Position numbers and translations under genes: made by a program. A DNA stretch of 64,000 nucleotides from Streptomyces sp. NBC_01549 (GTDB lineage Bacteria; Actinomycetota; Actinomycetes; Streptomycetales; Streptomycetaceae). Where the stretch lies: the NCBI RefSeq assembly GCF_026339955.1, contig NZ_JAPEPW010000001.1:2816501-2880500 (forward strand), written 5' to 3'. Of the stretch, positions 1 through 8,609 are shown piece by piece; position 1 is the stretch's first letter, and each line of letters starts with the position of its first letter. The notes under the pieces were generated by a model. It ran no database searches and was not told the origin of the DNA. It saw nothing but the letters and a program-made list of their open reading frames with translations.

Positions 1-896
1 GAGTAGGTGCGCCCCAGGTCGCTGCCGTCGCCGAAGCCGTGCCGGGAGCGGACGAACTCCAGGGCGGCGACCCCCTTGAGGGTGTGCGTGCCCTCGGCGA
101 GCTTCAGGTGCGAGTAGGTGTCGTAGACGTCCTTGTCGACGCAGGCGGACACCCCGCCCACCGCGTCGGACATCTTCACCACGCCGGAGAAGTCGAGCTT
201 GACGAAGTGGTCGATGGGGATGCCGGTGAGCCGGTGGACGGTGGCCACCTGGCAGGCGGGCCCATACTCCAGGGCGCTGTTGACCATGCCGGTGTAGCCC
301 TTGGTGGACATGCCGGTCTCGGAGTCCTTGCAGGCGGGGACGGTGGTCATGGTGTCGCGGGGGATGCTCATCACGGTGGCGTTGGAGCGGTCGGCGGATA
401 TGTGCATCACCATCTCCACGTCCGCGTTGGACCCGGACTGCACACCGGTCTTCGAACAGCCGCCGCCGAGCTTGCAGTCGCTCGCGTCGGTACGGCCGTC
501 GCTGCCCATCACCAGCAGGTTGATCGGGGTCCTGCCGAAGGCGTCGGGCTTCTCCTTGCCGGCGCTGTCGCTGCCCGTGCCGTCGGTCAACGGGACGCTG
601 TGGAGGTTGCCGTTCAGATGCTCGTAGAACCACCACCCCACGCCCGAGGTGGCCAACACCAGCACCGACAGCGTTATCGCGGCCGTCCGCAGTATCCGCC
701 CGCCCCGGCGTGCGGGCCGGGCCCGGCGCCCGCCGGCACCGACCTTGGGCCGCGCACGGGACCCCGTCCGGGAGGGCGCGGAACGGGAGGCCCCGGAACC
801 GGAGGTCACGGAACCGGAGGTGTGGCGCTGCCGGGGCACCCCGCGTGCGTGGATGCGTGTGGCGTTTCCGGCGGGGCCGTCCCCAGGGTCAGTCAT
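1..896 (-). CDS. LytR-CpsA-Psr (LCP) family protein, 3' end outside window
   Basis: Encodes about 298 residues before the window edge; the C-terminus is missing. The start is the ATG at 896 (MTDPGDG...). A basic Arg/Pro/Ser-rich cytoplasmic stretch of about 65 residues leads into one membrane helix (about 72-90, ITLSVLVLATSGVGWWFY). An extracellular LCP domain follows, with landmarks INLLVMGSD, MVMHISADR and MSIPRDTMTTVP and, near the cut end, a conserved block ending in FVRSRHGFGDGSDLGR. LCP enzymes transfer undecaprenyl-linked glycopolymers (teichoic acids, polysaccharides) to peptidoglycan at the outer membrane face. Two Cys pairs lie in the extracellular part. The family call is firm; the substrate is unknown. 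Confidence 0.9.
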   Translation of the reverse strand, partial: MTDPGDGPAGNATRIHARGVPRQRHTSGSVTSGSGASRSAPSRTGSRARPKVGAGGRRARPARRGGRILRTAAITLSVLVLATSGVGWWFYEHLNGNLHSVPLTDGTGSDSAGKEKPDAFGRTPINLLVMGSDGRTDASDCKLGGGCSKTGVQSGSNADVEMVMHISADRSNATVMSIPRDTMTTVPACKDSETGMSTKGYTGMVNSALEYGPACQVATVHRLTGIPIDHFVKLDFSGVVKMSDAVGGVSACVDKDVYDTYSHLKLAEGTHTLKGVAALEFVRSRHGFGDGSDLGRTY

Positions 897-1177
897 GTTC
901 GCACTCCCACGAAACGGTCGGGCCGTTCAGGCATATGTCAGGCGTTGCGGGGACGCCTCGCTTGCATGGTTGCGCAATATAACAACCCGGCCCGAGACCC
1001 GGCGCGGCTCCCGCCCACCACCCCTAGAGAGGGCTCCGGACGCACGGGCGTTCCGACGTCCTGAGTCGCCGTTCGCCGCAGTGGTCCCACTCATGACTGA
1101 GAAGTGGTGAAGTCGTGGTGAGCCGTGGGGCCGAGGCCCGCTATGTTCGGTGCGATCATCCGAGATTCGGAGCGGGC

Positions 1178-2251
1178 GTGCAGAAGACAGATGAACGGGC
1201 CGTGGGGGCGGACGTACCCTCCACGGAAGCGGAAACGGAGGCGGAGGCGGCTGTCGCGGTTCCCGCGGCGGAGACGAGTGCCACCGGCACCCGGCGCGAC
1301 TGGCCCCGCCACTGGCCCCTTCTGCTCGGAGCGTGCGCCCTGTCCGGGCCGGTGCTCTACGTCCTCAGCCGGTGGATGGACCAGCCGGCCATGCAGGCCT
1401 GGCGGACCGTCTGCCTCGCCGTCACCGTGCAGGCGCTGCCGTTCCTGCTGCTCGGCACGGCGCTGTCCGGCGCGATCAACGCGTTCGTACCGGCGCGGGT
1501 GTTCACCCGGGTGCTGCCCCGGCGACCCGTGCTCGCCGTCCCGGTCGCCGGAGTCGCCGGAGTCGTCCTGCCCGGCTGCGAATGCGCGTCGGTTCCGGTG
1601 GCGAGCAGCCTGATCGGCCGGGGAGTCACCCCGGCCGCCGCGTTCGCGTTCCTGCTCTCGGCGCCCGCCATCAACCCGGTCGTGCTGACCGCCACCGCCA
1701 TCGCCTTCCCCGGCCACCCCGAGATGGTGCTGGCCCGGCTCCTCGCCTCGCTCGCCACCGCCGCGGTGATGGGCTGGCTGTGGCTCTTCCTGGGCCGCGA
1801 GAAGTGGCTCAAGCCTGCCGTACGGCACACCGGGCACCAGCCCGAGCAGAGCCGTCTGCGGGAGTTCCGACGCGGTTTCCAGCACGACTTCCTGCACGCG
1901 GGCGGCTTCCTGGTCCTCGGGGCCATGGCGGCGGCCACGTTCAACGTGGCGGTCCCGCGCACCGTGCTCGACGCGTTCTCCGGCTCGCCCTGGCTGTCGG
2001 TGCTGTTCCTGGCGGCACTCGCCGTCCTGCTCGCGGTGTGCTCCGAGGCCGACGCGTTCGTCGCGGCCTCGCTCACCGGCTTCTCGCCCGTCGCCCGGCT
2101 GACGTTCATGGTCGTCGGACCGATGGTCGACCTGAAACTGATCGCCCTTCAGGCAGGCACCTTCGGCCGGGCCTTCGCGGTCCGTTTCTCCACGGCCACG
2201 ACGGTCGTCGCGATCCTGTGCAGCGCGCTCATCGGAGGAGTCCTGCTGTGA
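1178..2251 (+). CDS. Permease, UPF0718/DUF318 (YraQ-like) family
   Basis: About 357 residues and eight or more predicted membrane segments. The signature GCECASVP near residue 135 and the second-half ALAVLLAVCSEADAF repeat are typical of this permease family. I chose GTG 1178 because GGAG lies 6 bases upstream; an in-frame GTG at 1115 would add 21 residues. The stop overlaps the next GTG by 4 bp (GTGA, 2248-2251), so the two genes are translationally coupled. UPF0718 permeases paired with TIGR03943 proteins recur in Gram-positives and are suspected of metal-ion (zinc) handling. That role is inference, and I found no convincing Zur box upstream. Confidence 0.85.
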   Translation: MQKTDERAVGADVPSTEAETEAEAAVAVPAAETSATGTRRDWPRHWPLLLGACALSGPVLYVLSRWMDQPAMQAWRTVCLAVTVQALPFLLLGTALSGAINAFVPARVFTRVLPRRPVLAVPVAGVAGVVLPGCECASVPVASSLIGRGVTPAAAFAFLLSAPAINPVVLTATAIAFPGHPEMVLARLLASLATAAVMGWLWLFLGREKWLKPAVRHTGHQPEQSRLREFRRGFQHDFLHAGGFLVLGAMAAATFNVAVPRTVLDAFSGSPWLSVLFLAALAVLLAVCSEADAFVAASLTGFSPVARLTFMVVGPMVDLKLIALQAGTFGRAFAVRFSTATTVVAILCSALIGGVLL

Positions 2252-2985
2252 GACGCCCCTTCCAGGTGACCCTGCTCGTCCTCAGCGGCCTCGGCCTGCT
2301 GCACGCCTCGCTCTTCACCGACCTGAGCCTCAGGTTCGTCAAGGAGGGGATGCGTCCGATGCTGGTCGCGTCGGGGGTGCTGCTGCTCGTGCTGGGCGTG
2401 GCGGAGGCGTGGTCGAACCAGCAGCCGGACAGCGGCGAAGCCGCCGACAGCCACGGTCACGGACACGGACACGACCACTCCACCGTGCCGCGCATCGCAT
2501 GGCTGCTGTTCCTCCCCGCGTTGAGTCTGCTCTTCTACGCCCCGCCGGCCCTCGGCGCGTACACCGCCGCGCGCGAGGCGCCCAAGGCCGTCACCGAGCA
2601 GCGGTACTTCGAGCCGCTGCCCGCGACCTCGCCCGTCCCGCTGACGCTCACCCAGTTCACCAGCCGGGTGCAGCAGGACCACAAGCGGGACATCAGGGAC
2701 CGCAGCATCCGGATGACCGGTTTCGTCACACCCGACAAGGGGGGCGACGGCTGGTACCTGACCCGGATCATCTTCACCTGCTGTGCGGCGGACGCCCAGT
2801 CCGTCAAGGTACGGATCCACGGGGCGGCGGCCCTGCCCGCCGACACCTGGGTGGCCGTCACGGGAACGTGGCATCCCGGCGGGACGCTGGGCACGAGCTC
2901 CGCCCCGGCCGCGCTCGACGCCCGTACCGTCAAGAAGGTCGCCAAGCCGGTGAACGCCTACACGGACGCCCTTCCGTTGTTCTAG
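2248..2985 (+). CDS. TIGR03943/DUF1980 family membrane protein
   Basis: 245 residues from GTG 2248, with a strong GGAGGAG site at 2234-2240. Two membrane segments lie at about 8-28 and 35-55, then a His-rich loop (HGHGHGHDH, about 72-80) able to bind metal, a third membrane segment, and an extracytoplasmic domain with the family's FTCCAADA cysteine pair near residue 180. It is coupled to the UPF0718 permease and most likely works with it in one membrane system. The His run and Cys pair suggest a metal substrate, but nothing in the sequence proves which. It converges with a regulator remnant whose stop it overlaps. Confidence 0.85.
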   Translation: MRRPFQVTLLVLSGLGLLHASLFTDLSLRFVKEGMRPMLVASGVLLLVLGVAEAWSNQQPDSGEAADSHGHGHGHDHSTVPRIAWLLFLPALSLLFYAPPALGAYTAAREAPKAVTEQRYFEPLPATSPVPLTLTQFTSRVQQDHKRDIRDRSIRMTGFVTPDKGGDGWYLTRIIFTCCAADAQSVKVRIHGAAALPADTWVAVTGTWHPGGTLGTSSAPAALDARTVKKVAKPVNAYTDALPLF

Positions 2986-3059
2986 GCCGGCCGTACCAGA
3001 CCCACGTCATAGGCGAAGATCACCGCCTGGACCCGGTCCCGTACGCCGGGATGCGTGTC
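2982..3059 (-). pseudogene. Remnant C-terminus of a NarL/LuxR-type response regulator
   Basis: On the minus strand this stretch reads GVRDRVQAVIFAYDVGLVRPA followed by a stop. This is the characteristic C-terminal helix and tail of NarL/LuxR response regulators (RDRxQAVxFAYexGLV). The upstream DNA-binding and receiver domains are absent: the frame upstream does not resemble an HTH, and a complete gene (the epimerase) begins at 3171. I read it as the last ~25 codons left after a deletion. Its TAG overlaps the stop of the TIGR03943 gene. Confidence 0.6.
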
Positions 3060-3170
3060 GCTGCCCCGGGGTCGAGTACGTCCGGCCGGTGTACGGCGGG
3101 TCTTACGGACCCGTGACGTGACGGGCGCGGTGCTGCCCCGCGGTGCGGTCGTGGTCCTAGCGTTCGGCGT

Positions 3171-4166
3171 ATGCGAGTACTGGTCACCGGCGGTGCCGGG
3201 TTCATCGGGTCCCATGTCGTCGAGGCGCTGACCGCGCGGGGACACGAGGCGGTCGTGTTCGACCTGCGCGACGGCCTGGACGTACGGGACGCCACAGCGG
3301 TCGGCGGCGCGCTGGCGGGCGTGGACGCCGTGTGCCATCAGGCGGCGATGGTGGGGCTGGGGAAGGGGTTCGGCGACGCGGTCGAGTACGTGTCGCGCAA
3401 CGACCTCGGTACGGCGGTGCTGCTCGCCGAGATGGCCGACGCGGGGGTGCGCCACCTCGTGCTCGCCGGGTCGATGGTCGTGTACGGCGAGGGCGCGTAC
3501 GCGTGTGAGTGGCACGGGCCGGTACGCCCCGGGCCCCGGACCGTCGCCGACCTCGACGCGGGTCGCTTCGAGCCCCGGTGCCCGCGGTGCGGCGAGGAAC
3601 TGACACCCGGTCTGGTGCGCGAGGACGCCCCTGCCGACCCCCGGAACGTGTACGCGACGACCAAGCTCGCCCAGGAACATCTGGCGGCGGCCTGGGCCCG
3701 GTCGACGGACGGTTCGGCGGTGTCGCTGCGCTACCACAACGTGTACGGGCCTGGGACGCCCCGCGACACCCCGTACGCGGGGGTCGCCTCGTTCTTCCGG
3801 TCCGCGCTGGCCCGTGGCGAGGCGCCGCGTGTCTTCGAGGACGGCGGACAGCGACGGGACTTCGTCCACGTACGGGATGTGGCCGCGGCCAACGTCGCCG
3901 CCCTCGAGGCGGGTTCGCGCGGCGGAGTCCTCACCGCCTACAACACCGGAAGCGGCGAGCCGCACACCGTCGGCGAGATGGCCCGGGCCCTGGCCACCGC
4001 CCACGGCGGCCCCGAGCCCGTGGTGACCGGGGAGTACCGGCTGGGCGACGTACGCCACATCACGGCCGACTCCGCACGGCTGCGCGCCGAGCTGGACTGG
4101 AAGCCCGAGACCGGCTTCACCGAGGGAATGCGGGAGTTCGCGGCGGCCGGGCTGCGCGGGGAGTAG
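3171..4166 (+). CDS. NAD-dependent epimerase/dehydratase (extended SDR)
   Basis: 331 residues. The N-terminal Rossmann motif GGAGFIGSHV (7-16) binds NAD(P), and YATTK near residue 162 supplies the catalytic Tyr-x-x-x-Lys. The family is that of UDP-glucose 4-epimerases and nucleotide-sugar dehydratases. Between residues 108 and 145 there is an insertion with Cys residues ending in CPRCGEEL, resembling half of a zinc ribbon, which is not in canonical GalE. It heads a region rich in glycosyltransferase-like genes, so it may supply an activated sugar for a surface glycan. The substrate is unknown. It is convergent with the histidine kinase 17 bp downstream. Confidence 0.85.
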   Translation: MRVLVTGGAGFIGSHVVEALTARGHEAVVFDLRDGLDVRDATAVGGALAGVDAVCHQAAMVGLGKGFGDAVEYVSRNDLGTAVLLAEMADAGVRHLVLAGSMVVYGEGAYACEWHGPVRPGPRTVADLDAGRFEPRCPRCGEELTPGLVREDAPADPRNVYATTKLAQEHLAAAWARSTDGSAVSLRYHNVYGPGTPRDTPYAGVASFFRSALARGEAPRVFEDGGQRRDFVHVRDVAAANVAALEAGSRGGVLTAYNTGSGEPHTVGEMARALATAHGGPEPVVTGEYRLGDVRHITADSARLRAELDWKPETGFTEGMREFAAAGLRGE

Positions 4167-4183
4167 CGAGCCGGGCCCGCGCG

Positions 4184-5368
4184 TCACACCCCCGCCGTGG
4201 GCAGCGTGACCTCGAAGCGGCAGCCGCCGGGGACGTTGTGGACGGCGGCCTGCCCCTGGTGGGCCTCGACGATGCCCCGGACGATGGCGAGGCCCAGGCC
4301 CGCTCCGGCGGGGGGCGTACGGGCGTGGGTGCCGCGCCAGCCGGTGTCGAAGACGCGCGGGAGGTCCTCCTCCGGGATGCCCCCGCAGCCGTCGGTGACG
4401 GACAGGACGACCCCCTCGTCCGACCGCTCGGCGGCGACCGCGACCGTGCCGTCGGCCGGTGTCCGGCGGATCGCGTTGACGAGGAGATTGCCCAGCACGC
4501 GGCTCATCTCCTTGCCGTCCACCTCGACCGGCACCGGCTCGACCCGGCCCCCGACCAGGCGTACGCCGTGCTCGCGGGCGAGCGGGTCCGCGCCCGCGAG
4601 GGCGTCGCCGACGAGGTCGTAGAGGGAGATGCGGGAGGGGGACAGGGCGAGGGTCCCGGCGTGTATGCGGGAGAGTTCGAAGAGGTCGCCGACCATGTCG
4701 TTGAGGCGTTCCACCTCGGCCCGGATCTGCCGGAGGTAGCGGTCCGGGTCGGCGGCCACCCCGTCCTCCAGCGCCTCCGACATCGCCCGCAGTCCGGCGA
4801 GCGGGGTGCGCAGGTCGTGCGAGATCCAGGCGACGAGTTCGCGGCGGGAGGCCTCCAGCGCGCGTTCACGATCGCGGGACTCGGCGAGCTTCGCGCTGGT
4901 CGCCTGCAACTCCCGGCTCAGTGCGGCGAGTTCGGCGGTCGCCGGGCCGTCGGGGGCCGCGAAGTCACCGCCGTCGCCGAAGGAACGCGCGGCGAGCGTG
5001 AGGGCTTTGCTGCGCGCCACCACCCAACGGCCCAGCAACAGGGCCGTCGCCAGGGAGACCACTGCCGCCATGGCCACGACGGTCGTGACGACGCCCAGGT
5101 CATGCGCGGACAGGAACATCGCCCAGGCGACGGCCAGCGTTCCCGCGAGCATCGCGGTGACCGCCACGGCGGCGACGACGGCGAGGGACACGGTCAGCGA
5201 CCGCCGCCGGATCAGCCGCAGCGCCACAGCGCCGAGCAGCCCGGCCGCTGCGGCGCCGAGGAAGGAGTACAGGGCGATGAGCAGCGTGTCGCGCGTGGAG
5301 TGCACGGTCTGCATGGCGTGGACGGTGTGCGTGGCCCGCACGGCGTACGTGAGGGGCATGGCTCGCAT
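4184..5368 (-). CDS. Sensor histidine kinase
   Basis: 394 residues from ATG 5368, preceded by GGAGG and starting 2 bp after the response regulator stop. Two or three membrane helices occupy residues ~20-110, followed by a linker coiled coil, the H-box SHDLRTPLAG, N-box NLLVNAIRRTP, G1 DGCGGI, an F-box-like RVFDTGWRG and G2 GAGLGLAIVRG. No large extracellular sensor loop is visible, so it may sense membrane or intramembrane signals. It is co-transcribed with the OmpR-type regulator upstream. A second in-frame ATG lies 9 bp downstream. The target is unknown; envelope glycan genes flank the pair. Confidence 0.9.
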   Translation of the reverse strand: MRAMPLTYAVRATHTVHAMQTVHSTRDTLLIALYSFLGAAAAGLLGAVALRLIRRRSLTVSLAVVAAVAVTAMLAGTLAVAWAMFLSAHDLGVVTTVVAMAAVVSLATALLLGRWVVARSKALTLAARSFGDGGDFAAPDGPATAELAALSRELQATSAKLAESRDRERALEASRRELVAWISHDLRTPLAGLRAMSEALEDGVAADPDRYLRQIRAEVERLNDMVGDLFELSRIHAGTLALSPSRISLYDLVGDALAGADPLAREHGVRLVGGRVEPVPVEVDGKEMSRVLGNLLVNAIRRTPADGTVAVAAERSDEGVVLSVTDGCGGIPEEDLPRVFDTGWRGTHARTPPAGAGLGLAIVRGIVEAHQGQAAVHNVPGGCRFEVTLPTAGV

Positions 5369-5370
5369 GG

Positions 5371-6141
5371 TCAGACCGCCTCCTCGCGGAGAGTCGGGGC
5401 CTCGCGGGGCGCGGGCTCCTCGAAGCGGTAACCGACCCCCCACACCGTCTGGATCAGCCGCGGTCTGCCCGGATCCTCCTCGACCTTGCCCCGCAGCCGG
5501 CGCACGTGGACCGTGACCGTCGACAGGTCGCCGAAGTCCCAGCCCCACACCTCGCGCATCAGGTCCTCGCGGCAGTACGCCCGGCCGGGGTTGCGCAGGA
5601 AGAAGGCGAGCAGGTCGAACTCGCGGATGGTGAGGGCGAGCTCCTCGCCGTTCCTGGTGGCGCGGCGGGCCTCGGGGTCCACGACGAGACCGGCCAGCCG
5701 GAGGGGGCGGGCGCCTGCGGCGGGGCGGGTGCGGCGCAGTACCGACTCCACCCTGAGGACCAGTTCGCGGGGGCTGAAGGGCTTGGTGACGTAGTCGTCG
5801 GCGCCCACCTCCAGGCCGAGGATCCGGTCGTCCTCGTCACCGCGCGCGGTGAGCATGATGACCGGCACGGGCCCGTGCCCGCGCATCCTGCGGCACACCT
5901 CCAGGCCGTCCATCCCGGGCAGCATCAGGTCCAGCACCACCAGGTCCGGCCAGTGCGCGGCGGCACGGGCGAGCGCGGCGGGTCCGTCCCCGGCACGGTC
6001 CACGACATACCCGGCGCGGTCGAGGTAGCCGGAGACCACCTCGGCGACGGTGGGATCGTCGTCGACGACAAGGACGCGGGCCCTCTGTCCGGGCCCGCCC
6101 GGGGCAGGTCCGGCACCTGCGGATTCGTACGGCTGCTGCAT
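5371..6141 (-). CDS. OmpR/PhoB-family response regulator
   Basis: 256 residues from ATG 6141. The receiver domain begins RVLVVDDDP; the phosphoacceptor Asp lies in VVLDLMLPG, the switch Thr in MLTARG and Lys in TKPFSPREL. The C-terminal winged helix ends with VHVRRLRGKVEED and TVWGVGYRFE. A ~20-residue polar N-terminal extension precedes the receiver. It heads a two-gene operon with the kinase and is divergent from the glycosyltransferase operon at 6245 across a ~100-bp promoter region, so that operon is a plausible target (inference from position only). Confidence 0.93.
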   Translation of the reverse strand: MQQPYESAGAGPAPGGPGQRARVLVVDDDPTVAEVVSGYLDRAGYVVDRAGDGPAALARAAAHWPDLVVLDLMLPGMDGLEVCRRMRGHGPVPVIMLTARGDEDDRILGLEVGADDYVTKPFSPRELVLRVESVLRRTRPAAGARPLRLAGLVVDPEARRATRNGEELALTIREFDLLAFFLRNPGRAYCREDLMREVWGWDFGDLSTVTVHVRRLRGKVEEDPGRPRLIQTVWGVGYRFEEPAPREAPTLREEAV

Positions 6142-6244
6142 GGATCCAGCGTCCCACCGGCCGCACCCGTGTGCCGCGATCCCGCCGCGACGTCCGTGTT
6201 TCGTAAGGACCTGAAGTCCGATATCTCCCTTTCGCGTTCGTAGG

Positions 6245-7120
6245 GTGAAAGCCGTGACGACCTCTCCCGCACCGGAACCGGACAAGGCCCCGGACCCAGC
6301 ACCGCACAAGGCCCCGGACCCGGCCCGGAACACGGCCGCGGCCGCCGCCCCGGACCCGGCGCCCGTCGACGTGGTCCTGCCCTGTCCGGTCGACGTGATC
6401 CTCCCCTGTCTGAACGAGGCCGAGGCCCTCCCCTGGGTCCTCGCCCGCATCCCCGCCGGCTGGCGCGCGCTCGTCGTGGACAACGGCTCCACGGACGGCT
6501 CGGCGGAACTGGCCCGCGGCCTCGGCGCCACCGTCGTGCGCGAGACGCGCCGCGGGTTCGGCGCCGCCTGCCACGCCGGCCTGCGGGCCGCCACCGCGGA
6601 CATCGTGTGCTTCTGCGACTGCGACGCCTCGCTGGACCCGGCCCGACTGCTGCCCTTCGTCGACGAGGTGCGAGGCGGCGAGGCCGACCTCGTGCTCGGG
6701 CGGCGCCGCCCGCAGGGCCGGGGCGCCTGGCCCGCGCACGCCCGGGCGGGCAACCTCGCCCTCGCCCGGATGCTCCACCGCCGCACCGGCCTGCGCCTGC
6801 ACGACCTCGGCCCCCTGCGTGCCGCCCGCCGCGAACCGCTGCTCGCCCTCGGCCTCACCGACCGCCGCAGCGGCTACCCGCTCCAGATGGTCGTGCGCGC
6901 CGCCGACGCCGGCTGGCGCGTCACCGAGCACGACGTGCCGTATCTGCCGCGCACCGGAGCCTCCAAGGTCACCGGCACCTGGCGCGGCACCTGGCAGGCG
7001 GTACGGGACATGCGCCGCGTCCTCGCCGAACCGCCCGTGCCCTCGCACCACGCCCACGTCGCCCTCACCGCTTCCCGCATCTCCACGGATTCCCGTTCCC
7101 AGGGAGGAACCACCCAGTGA
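6245..7120 (+). CDS. Glycosyltransferase family 2
   Basis: 291 residues. After a Pro/Ala/Asp repeat-rich N-terminal tail (about 45 residues, PDPAP-type units) comes a GT-A fold: VDVILPCLNEAEALPWVL, VVDNGSTDGS, RRGFGAACHAGL and the DxD-like CDCDASLDPARL. There is no C-terminal membrane domain, so it is probably a cytoplasmic polyprenol-phosphate or sugar transferase. GTG 6245 and GTG 6254 are both possible starts. Its stop overlaps the DUF2064 gene (GTGA), and GT2/DUF2064/methyltransferase form a coupled operon. Confidence 0.9.
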   Translation: MKAVTTSPAPEPDKAPDPAPHKAPDPARNTAAAAAPDPAPVDVVLPCPVDVILPCLNEAEALPWVLARIPAGWRALVVDNGSTDGSAELARGLGATVVRETRRGFGAACHAGLRAATADIVCFCDCDASLDPARLLPFVDEVRGGEADLVLGRRRPQGRGAWPAHARAGNLALARMLHRRTGLRLHDLGPLRAARREPLLALGLTDRRSGYPLQMVVRAADAGWRVTEHDVPYLPRTGASKVTGTWRGTWQAVRDMRRVLAEPPVPSHHAHVALTASRISTDSRSQGGTTQ

Positions 7121-7737
7121 CGACGCTCCTCGTCATCGCCAAGGAACCGCGCCCCGGACGGGTCAAGACCCGTCTCACCCCGCCGTTCACACCCCGGGAG
7201 GCGGCGCTGCTCGCCGAGGCGTCCCTCGCGGACACCCTGCGCGCGGTGGCGGCGACCCCGGCACGGCGCCGGGTGCTGGTGCTCGACGGAGCGGCGGGCG
7301 ACTGGCTGCCGCCCGGCTTCGACGTCGTACCGCAGTGCGCGGGCGGCCTCGACGAACGGCTGGCCGCCGCCTTCGCGGGCTGCGCCGGACCCGCCCTGCT
7401 CATCGGCATGGACACACCGCAGGTGACACCCGCGCTGCTCACCGTGGAATTCGACGGCTGCGACGCGTACTTCGGGCCGGCCGAGGACGGCGGTTTCTGG
7501 GCCCTCGGGCTCGCCGCCCCCGATCCGGAGCTGCTGCGGGGCGTGCCCATGTCGACGCCCACGACGGGCGCGGTGCAGCGGGAGCGGCTCGTCGCCGCCG
7601 GGCTGCGCGTGCGGGATCTGCCCCGCCTCCGGGACGTCGACACGGCCGCCGACGCGGAGGCGGTCGCCGCCGTCGCGCCGCCCGGCAGCCGCTTCGCCGC
7701 CGAGCTCGGACGTCTGCGGACGGCCACCGGACGATGA
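7117..7737 (+). CDS. DUF2064/TIGR04282 nucleotidyl- or glycosyl-transferase-like protein
   Basis: 206 residues from GTG 7117 with AGGGAGG at 7101-7107. It begins LLVIAKEPRPGRVKTRL, the nucleotide-binding loop shared with CofC/MobA-like transferases, and contains IGMDTPQV and GPAEDGGFWALGL. TIGR04282 proteins (rSAM/selenodomain-associated transferase 1) usually sit beside a GT2 protein, as here. Biochemical activity of the family is poorly defined. It overlaps its neighbours on both sides by 4 bp, so stoichiometric expression with the glycosyltransferase and methyltransferase is expected. Confidence 0.85.
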   Translation: MTTLLVIAKEPRPGRVKTRLTPPFTPREAALLAEASLADTLRAVAATPARRRVLVLDGAAGDWLPPGFDVVPQCAGGLDERLAAAFAGCAGPALLIGMDTPQVTPALLTVEFDGCDAYFGPAEDGGFWALGLAAPDPELLRGVPMSTPTTGAVQRERLVAAGLRVRDLPRLRDVDTAADAEAVAAVAPPGSRFAAELGRLRTATGR

Positions 7738-8609
7738 GCACCGCGCACGACACGACGACCCCGCCAGGGGTGCCCGGTCCGCGCCCCTGGTCCACCGACC
7801 CCTACGCGGACGCCCTGGTCACCGGCCGGGGCCCGCTCTTCCTCCGGCGCACCGACGGCTGGCTGCTGCCCCTGGAGGTGGAGCGCTGGTGCGCACGGGC
7901 CGACGCGGTGGACCTGACCGTGCTCGCGCGCTGCGAGGGGACCGTGCTCGACGTGGGCTGCGGGCCCGGGCGGCTCGTCGCCGAACTCGCCGCCCGGGGC
8001 CGGCCCGCGCTGGGCATCGACGTCAGCGAGGCCGCCGTCGAGCACACCGCCCGACTCGGCGGCCAGGCCCTGCGGCGCTCCGTCTTCGAGCCGCTCCCCG
8101 GTGAGGGCCGCTGGGACACCGCCCTCCTCCTGGACGGCAATGTCGGCATCGGCGGCGATCCGGCCGCCCTGCTCCGCCGGGTGTCCCAACTCCTCGCTCC
8201 CGCCGGGCTGTTGATCGTCGAGACCCTCGCGGACGTGGACGTCGACGAGCGGGTCAGCGTCGATATCGTCCGGGTCACCGACCCCCGGGGCACGGCCGGG
8301 CCGGTCTTCCCGTGGGCCCGCCTCGGCACCCCGGCGCTGCTCCGGCACGCGGCACACGCGGGCTGGTGCCGGGAGGGTCAGTGGTCGGCTGGGGGCCGCT
8401 CGTTCGTCGCCCTGCGCAACAGCGACGACCGTGACGACGGCGACGGCGGCGGCGGCGATGTTCGGGACGACGGCGACGTTCGGGACGACCGCGACGACCG
8501 GGAAAGCCGCAGGACGAGCAGCGCCGTCGAGCCCCCGAACAGCACCGCCGTGATCAGCAGCCAGCGGGCCAGGAAGCCGTCGCCCGAAAGCCCGGTGGCC
8601 AACCGGTAG
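7734..8609 (+). CDS. SAM-dependent methyltransferase with unusual C-terminal tail
   Basis: 291 residues, coupled by ATGA to DUF2064. The class I methyltransferase core includes VLDVGCGPGRL (SAM motif I), GIDVSEAAV and a LLLDGNVGIGGD segment. The recognisable domain ends near residue 228 (SFVALRN). The last ~63 residues are a low-complexity Asp/Arg/Gly tail that is the antisense read of the membrane protein gene ending at 8378, giving a 232-bp convergent overlap. The true stop might once have been earlier and been lost. Substrate unknown; context suggests a sugar or lipid intermediate. Confidence 0.82.
   Translation: MSTAHDTTTPPGVPGPRPWSTDPYADALVTGRGPLFLRRTDGWLLPLEVERWCARADAVDLTVLARCEGTVLDVGCGPGRLVAELAARGRPALGIDVSEAAVEHTARLGGQALRRSVFEPLPGEGRWDTALLLDGNVGIGGDPAALLRRVSQLLAPAGLLIVETLADVDVDERVSVDIVRVTDPRGTAGPVFPWARLGTPALLRHAAHAGWCREGQWSAGGRSFVALRNSDDRDDGDGGGGDVRDDGDVRDDRDDRESRRTSSAVEPPNSTAVISSQRARKPSPESPVANR

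Noticed and set aside
1060..1140. Zur box upstream of the permease operon
   Set aside because: Searched by eye for the Streptomyces TGAAAATCATTTTCA-type palindrome because of the metal link; the sequence TCATGACTGAGAAGTGGTGA does not match.
1115..1177. Upstream GTG start for the UPF0718 permease
   Set aside because: The extension (VSRGAEARYVRCDH...) is not hydrophobic or motif-bearing and GTG 1178 has the better ribosome site.
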